Source: an uncultured Eubacteriales bacterium (GTDB lineage Bacteria > Bacillota > Clostridia > Lachnospirales > Lachnospiraceae). Taken from it: a stretch of 18,564 nt of DNA. Below the pieces are notes generated by a model. The model did no database searches, was not told where the DNA came from, and was given only the letters and a program-made list of their open reading frames with translations. Of the stretch, positions 14,676 to 18,564 are shown one piece after another. Every line of letters starts with the position of its first letter. Positions within the stretch are counted from its first letter, which is position 1. A program made the position numbers and the translations under genes. The DNA lies in the NCBI GenBank assembly GCA_900321145.1, contig ONVB01000140.1, positions 1 through 18,564 on the forward strand, read 5' to 3'.

Positions 14676-16595
14676 ATGATCTTAGCATGTCAGAATATAA
14701 GCAAGAGCTTCGGTGAAAAGGAGATCCTGAAGGGAATCAGTTTTCACATAGAGGAGAAGGAGAAGCTTGCGATAGTCGGTATCAACGGTTCGGGAAAGAC
14801 CACACTCCTTAGGATAATAATGGGCGAGGAGTCTGCGGATGAGGGGCAGGTGGTCAAGGCAAAGGATGTAAACATCGGTTATCTCTCGCAGCATCAGGAT
14901 GTGTCTTTTGACGATACCATCTACGCGGAGATGCTCAAGACAAAGAGCGAGATAATCGAGACCGAGAGGCGTATAAGAGAGCTTGAGCAGCTTATGCACG
15001 GCAGGGAGGGAGAAGAGCTTGAGGCCCTGATGGAGGAGTATAACAGACTCACAAGCTACTACGACCGGGAGAACGGTTATGCTTACGAAAGCGAGATAAC
15101 CGGTGTCTTAAAAGGACTCGGCTTCACCGAGGAGGACTATAACAGGCATATGAATACTCTGTCGGGCGGACAGCGCATGAGAGTGGCTCTCGGACGACTG
15201 CTCCTTAAGAAACCGGAGCTTATCATACTCGATGAGCCCACAAACCATCTGGATATGCCTGCGATAGCATGGCTCGAAGGGTATCTTTCTTCATACCCGG
15301 GAGCTGTCATAGTTGTGAGCCATGATCGTTATTTCATAGACAGGGTTGCGACCAAGGTGGTCGGAATAGAGCTCAAAAAGGCGACCGTATATCACGGAAA
15401 TTACAGCTATTATGCCGCCAAGTATAAGGAGATAAGAGAGTCGCAGCTCAAGGCATATATGAACCAACAGGCCGAGATAAAGCATCAGCAGGAGGTCATA
15501 ACCAAGCTTAAGTCCTTCAACCGCGAGAAGTCCATCAAGCGTGCTGAAAGCAGGGAGAAGATGCTCGACAAGATGGATGTCATAGAGCGACCGGAGACGG
15601 TTAGAGCGGACATGAGGATGACTTTGGAGCCTTCTGTCGAAAGCGGAAATGATGTGCTGACAGTCACCGGTCTTACGAAGAGATTCGGCAGTACCGAACT
15701 GTTTAACGGATTAGACTTCGAGATCAAAAGAGGTGAGAAGGTTGCTCTGATCGGCGGGAACGGAACCGGCAAGACGACCATACTGAAGCTTATCAACCGC
15801 ATCACTCCCAAGGATGCCGGTACCATAACCTTAGGCTCGAGGGTGACTATAGGTTACTACGATCAGGAGCATCAGGTCTTGAATCCCGAGAAAACCATAT
15901 TTGATGAGATATCCGATGCATTTCCGGAGCTGAATAACACAAGGATAAGAAATGTCCTCGCGGCATTTCTTTTTACCGGAGATGATGTGTTCAAGCAGAT
16001 AAAGGACCTGTCAGGCGGAGAGAAGGGCAGGGTGTCCCTGGCGAAGCTTATGCTCTCGCCGGCCAATTTCCTTATCATGGATGAGCCGACGAACCACCTG
16101 GATATCAACTCAAAGGAGATCCTTGAGGACGCCCTGAGGGAGTACACCGGCACGGTGCTTGTTGTAAGCCATGACAGATATTTCATAAACCGCATAGCCA
16201 CCAGGATAGTGGAGTTAAAGGACAGGAAGCTCTTTGGCTTCATAGGCGACTATGATTATTACGAGTCACACAGGGATACGGTCTACAGCGCTCAGTCGGG
16301 CGGGACCGGCGCGCAGGACCGCGGTACGGAACAGATATCCTCGTCTAAAGAAAGCTTCCTCAAGGAGAAGGAGGACAGGGCGCGTCAGAAGAAGCGGGAG
16401 AATGATCTGAAGAAGCTTGAGGCGCGTATAGAGCAGCTTGAGACAGAGATCGAAGAGATAGACGGCGCTATCAATCTTCCGGAGAATGCAACAAATGTGG
16501 CGAAGCTTACCGAGCTCAGTACGAAGAGAGAGGAGCTCGACAAGGAGCTCATTGAGGTGTACGACGAGTACTACAGATTGGAGGCGGAAGAGTGA
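14676..16595 (+). CDS. ABC-F family ATPase (YdiF/Uup-like)
   Basis: A 639-residue soluble protein with two ABC domains and no membrane segment, as in the ABC-F translation-factor family that acts on ribosomes. Domain 1 has Walker A GINGSGKTTLL (K41), signature LSGGQRMRVALGRLL (S163) and Walker B IILDEPTNHLD (D186, E187). Domain 2 has GGNGTGKTTIL (K366), LSGGEKGRVSLAKLM (S446) and FLIMDEPTNHLD (D469, E470). Between them is the linker with charged helices (about 245-300). Residues from about 555 form a C-terminal coiled coil seen in Uup/YdiF-like members. The start MILACQNISKSFG is typical of the family. The nearest AGGAGA (14655-14660) is 15 bases upstream, which is unusually far, though GAAG sits adjacent to the ATG. 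Whether it is a housekeeping factor or gives antibiotic protection cannot be told. It overlaps the next gene by four bases. Confidence 0.93.
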   Translation: MILACQNISKSFGEKEILKGISFHIEEKEKLAIVGINGSGKTTLLRIIMGEESADEGQVVKAKDVNIGYLSQHQDVSFDDTIYAEMLKTKSEIIETERRIRELEQLMHGREGEELEALMEEYNRLTSYYDRENGYAYESEITGVLKGLGFTEEDYNRHMNTLSGGQRMRVALGRLLLKKPELIILDEPTNHLDMPAIAWLEGYLSSYPGAVIVVSHDRYFIDRVATKVVGIELKKATVYHGNYSYYAAKYKEIRESQLKAYMNQQAEIKHQQEVITKLKSFNREKSIKRAESREKMLDKMDVIERPETVRADMRMTLEPSVESGNDVLTVTGLTKRFGSTELFNGLDFEIKRGEKVALIGGNGTGKTTILKLINRITPKDAGTITLGSRVTIGYYDQEHQVLNPEKTIFDEISDAFPELNNTRIRNVLAAFLFTGDDVFKQIKDLSGGEKGRVSLAKLMLSPANFLIMDEPTNHLDINSKEILEDALREYTGTVLVVSHDRYFINRIATRIVELKDRKLFGFIGDYDYYESHRDTVYSAQSGGTGAQDRGTEQISSSKESFLKEKEDRARQKKRENDLKKLEARIEQLETEIEEIDGAINLPENATNVAKLTELSTKREELDKELIEVYDEYYRLEAEE

Positions 16596-16840
16596 TATTT
16601 TCAAAGGGAAGTTCCGCGAAGAAGGAACTTGAAACCGCATTAAACGAGATACAGATCAACCTTGAGAATAACTACAAGGACCTTGCCATAAAGGCTTATA
16701 CCGACGCCAGGACGCTCATGGATAAGTACAGCGCGGACGGATCGCTCAAGGAAAGGGATTTAAAAAAGCTCAGTGAACGTATGGAGTCGTATTCAAAGCG
16801 CATGGCAGGGTATAAGTCACAGTCAGGTAAGGTTCTATGA
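16592..16840 (+). CDS. Small 82-residue helical protein in ABC-F/ApbE operon
   Basis: I do not recognise the family. It starts with GTG inside the ABC-F stop (GTGA overlap) and ends in the start of the ApbE gene (ATGA overlap), so reading is tightly coupled on both sides, which supports it being a real gene. The protein is almost wholly helical and charged (KKELETALNEIQINLENNYKDLA; KERDLKKLSERMESYSKRM), without Cys, a membrane segment or a signal peptide. A coiled-coil or protein-binding role is possible, but no function can be assigned. Confidence 0.8.
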   Translation: MIFSKGSSAKKELETALNEIQINLENNYKDLAIKAYTDARTLMDKYSADGSLKERDLKKLSERMESYSKRMAGYKSQSGKVL

Positions 16841-17895
16841 GCAGGAAACTGATACTTCTTTTGAAGATGCTTGCCCTGTCGGCTGCCATGATAGGAGTAA
16901 GTGTTCTTATACTGAAGCAGAGAGAGGGCAAGACGACATCCGATAGTCAAACAGAGTATTTCTTTGCTATGGGAACCTCGCAAAGCCTTACTCTGTACGG
17001 AGTTCCGGCTTCCATGAGACAGGGACAGACCGAAAGGATAAAGGCCATACTCTCGGATGAGACGGAAAAGCTTATATCCTGGAGGCGTGAAGACAGCGAG
17101 ACATATAAGCTTAACGCCTCATATGTGGCCGGTGAACCCTATGAGGAAATAAGCGATGAGCTTTATTCGGTCATAGAGACATCGCTTGATATAGCCGGGT
17201 TAAGCGGCGGAGCGTGCGACCTGACCGTAAGACCTCTCGCGGACCTGTGGGGTATAGAGGATAAGAGCGAGGAAGAGTTCTCGGTGCCACCGGATGAGGA
17301 CATAGAAAATGTGCTTAAGCTCACAGGCTATGAGCATGTGAAGCTTAGAGACGGTGCTCTGATCATAGACAGGCAGGGAGTACAGCTTGATTTCGGCGCC
17401 TGCGGCAAGGGCTATGCACTCGATAAGGTAAGAGAGTTCCTCGATACGGGTAATGTAGGCGGAGCCGTGGTTTCCTGCGGAGGAAGCATACTTGTCTACG
17501 GCAGCAGGGATGACGGCAAGGACTTTAAGGTAGGCATAAGAGATCCTTTTAAGGATGACGGCAGCGTAAGAGGCTATCTGTCCGTGCCCGAAGGCAACTG
17601 CCTTTTTGTGTCGACTTCGGGTGATTATGAGAAGTATATCGAGAAGGATGGTAAAAGGTATCATCATATTCTTGATACAAAAACCGGTCGGCCTGCGGAC
17701 AGCGGACTTTCGTCCGTTACCGTGACAGCGGATAACGGTCTGGTAAGCGATGCGCTATCCACGGCATGCTTTGTGCTCGGGGAAGAAAAGTCCCTTCCGC
17801 TGCTTGAAAAGTATGGCTGCTCGGCAGTTTTTATAGACCGTGAGGGGAAGATGAGCTTCGCGGGAAATGCTAAGGATATGTATAAAGATTCATAA
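16837..17895 (+). CDS. apbE: FAD:protein FMN transferase (ApbE)
   Basis: A 352-residue ApbE-family protein. These enzymes use FAD and Mg2+ to attach FMN covalently to Ser/Thr of exported or membrane redox proteins. An N-terminal hydrophobic segment (about residues 4-26) directs it to the outer face of the membrane; there is no lipobox Cys. Family motifs are FAMGTSQSLTLYG, DLTVRPLADLWG, QLDFGACGKGYALDKV (D185 region), GGAVVSCGGSILVYG, HHILDTKTGRPA (D280) and DALSTACFVLG. The D305/T309 pair, spaced by four, fits the Mg2+-binding residues of the family. Length is typical. No flavinylation acceptor with an FMN-binding domain is visible in this window, so its substrate is elsewhere. The gene is translationally coupled to the 82-residue protein gene. 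Confidence 0.93.
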   Translation: MSRKLILLLKMLALSAAMIGVSVLILKQREGKTTSDSQTEYFFAMGTSQSLTLYGVPASMRQGQTERIKAILSDETEKLISWRREDSETYKLNASYVAGEPYEEISDELYSVIETSLDIAGLSGGACDLTVRPLADLWGIEDKSEEEFSVPPDEDIENVLKLTGYEHVKLRDGALIIDRQGVQLDFGACGKGYALDKVREFLDTGNVGGAVVSCGGSILVYGSRDDGKDFKVGIRDPFKDDGSVRGYLSVPEGNCLFVSTSGDYEKYIEKDGKRYHHILDTKTGRPADSGLSSVTVTADNGLVSDALSTACFVLGEEKSLPLLEKYGCSAVFIDREGKMSFAGNAKDMYKDS

Positions 17896-17897
17896 AA

Positions 17898-17937
17898 AGA
17901 TTCTTCGGAGTGTCAATACAATAGAAGCGAAGGATCT
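17898..17937. repeat. Short palindromic element, third copy of the AGATTCTTCG...CGAAGGATCT family
   Basis: The arms AGATTCTTCG (17898-17907) and CGAAGGATCT (17928-17937) are the same as the outer arms of the element at 467-616, and the interior keeps AGTGTCAAT-like sequence. It begins three bases after the ApbE stop, as the copies at 467 and 946 begin just after stop codons. No T-tract follows. Confidence 0.7.
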
Positions 17938-17957
17938 TATAAACGGGGGTATATAAG

Positions 17958-18564
17958 ATGAAATGGCTTGAACATTTGAAGACGATCAATGCACACAGGC
18001 GCGAGGTGAGAAAGAACTGCTTTGCGATAGGTCTTTACTGGCAGGGGCTTACACATGACCTGTCAAAGTACTCATGGACGGAGTTTTCCATGGGGGCGAA
18101 GTACTATCAGGGCAACAGGAGCCCGAATGATGCCGAGCGCGAGGACAAGGGTTATACCTCAGCGTGGCTTCATCACAAGGGGCGGAACAAGCATCACCTT
18201 GAGTACTGGATAGACTATAGTGTAGACAAGACCAAGGGACTCGTGGGCTGTCGTATGCCGGAGCGTTATGTCCTTGAAATGTTCTGCGACAGGATAGCAG
18301 CCTGCAAGATATATAACGGGGACAGCTACTATCAGGGACAGCCGCTTGAGTATTATAACAAGGGCCGTGCAGGCAAGCTTCTCCACGAGGAGTCTAAAGC
18401 CATGCTGGTAAGTCTCCTTACCATGCTCGCAGAAAAAGGGGAGAGCTACACCTTCAGGTATGTTAAGGAAAACTATGTACTGCCCATAAGACGGAACATG
18501 GTTAAAAAGATATGTCCGCCTGTATATTTTATCGTAAAGCTTATAGCTAAGTTCACAGGAAAAG
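17958..18564 (+). CDS. DUF5662-type protein, partial (runs off the window end)
   Basis: At least 202 residues, with no stop before the window ends. The segments HLKTINAHRREVRKNCFAIG, LTHDLSKYSWTEF, HHKGRNKHHLEYW and MFCDRIAACKIYNG match what I know of the DUF5662 family. Members are helical and carry spaced His/Asp residues (HD...HH...HH...D) that look like a metal-binding, HD-like site. The biochemical function is not established. GGGGG at 17945-17949 with nine bases to the ATG is the ribosome site. It follows the ApbE gene by 62 bases, separated by a palindromic element, so it may or may not belong to the same transcript. The C-terminal residues seen are hydrophobic and basic (CPPVYFIVKLIAKFTGK). 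Confidence 0.8.
   Translation, partial: MKWLEHLKTINAHRREVRKNCFAIGLYWQGLTHDLSKYSWTEFSMGAKYYQGNRSPNDAEREDKGYTSAWLHHKGRNKHHLEYWIDYSVDKTKGLVGCRMPERYVLEMFCDRIAACKIYNGDSYYQGQPLEYYNKGRAGKLLHEESKAMLVSLLTMLAEKGESYTFRYVKENYVLPIRRNMVKKICPPVYFIVKLIAKFTGK

Overview
The window looks like chromosomal DNA from an anaerobic Firmicute, most likely a Lachnospiraceae relative (Butyrivibrio/Roseburia-like). The reasons are moderate GC, purine-rich Shine-Dalgarno sites, abundant AGG/AGA and ATA codons, several SpoIIE-type phosphatases, and a NusG-domain-II/Gx-transporter gene pair. No phage, plasmid, transposase or CRISPR signal is visible. The genus call is inference.

Region 1 (1-7437, + strand) is a signalling cluster. 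In order it holds an RsbW-like ATPase, a STAS anti-sigma-antagonist-like protein, a GNAT-like protein, a 1063-residue protein ending in an intact calpain (family C2) catalytic core, an unrecognised 213-residue protein translationally coupled to it, and a membrane-anchored SpoIIE/PP2C phosphatase. ATPase, STAS and phosphatase are the three parts of a partner-switching circuit. Finding a calpain-like protease and its coupled orphan inside that set is the most unusual feature here. No sigma factor is visible. The first two intergenic gaps carry palindromic repeat elements, one of them expanded into a 23-bp tandem array.

Region 2 (7451-9022) is a terminator-like hairpin, an NCS2 purine permease gene, and a 28-bp perfect inverted repeat lying between convergent genes.

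Region 3 (9034-12972) holds two divergent signalling genes. On the minus strand is a REC-Hpt-pseudoREC-REC protein with no DNA-binding output. On the plus strand is a membrane sensor carrying HAMP, SpoIIE phosphatase and RsbW-like ATPase domains on one chain. Its phosphatase and ATPase domains are close paralogues of the two stand-alone proteins of region 1, so the window holds split and fused versions of the same switch.

Region 4 (12973-14561) begins with a structured intergenic segment that could form a pseudoknotted RNA. A strong sigma-A-type promoter, tRNA-Gly(CCC) and a small operon follow: an unknown 121-residue protein, a NusG-domain-II protein and a Gx transporter family protein, ending at a weak terminator.

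Region 5 (14676-18564) is a tightly coupled operon of an ABC-F ATPase, an 82-residue helical protein and an ApbE flavin transferase. A third copy of the palindromic element follows, then a DUF5662-type gene cut by the window end.
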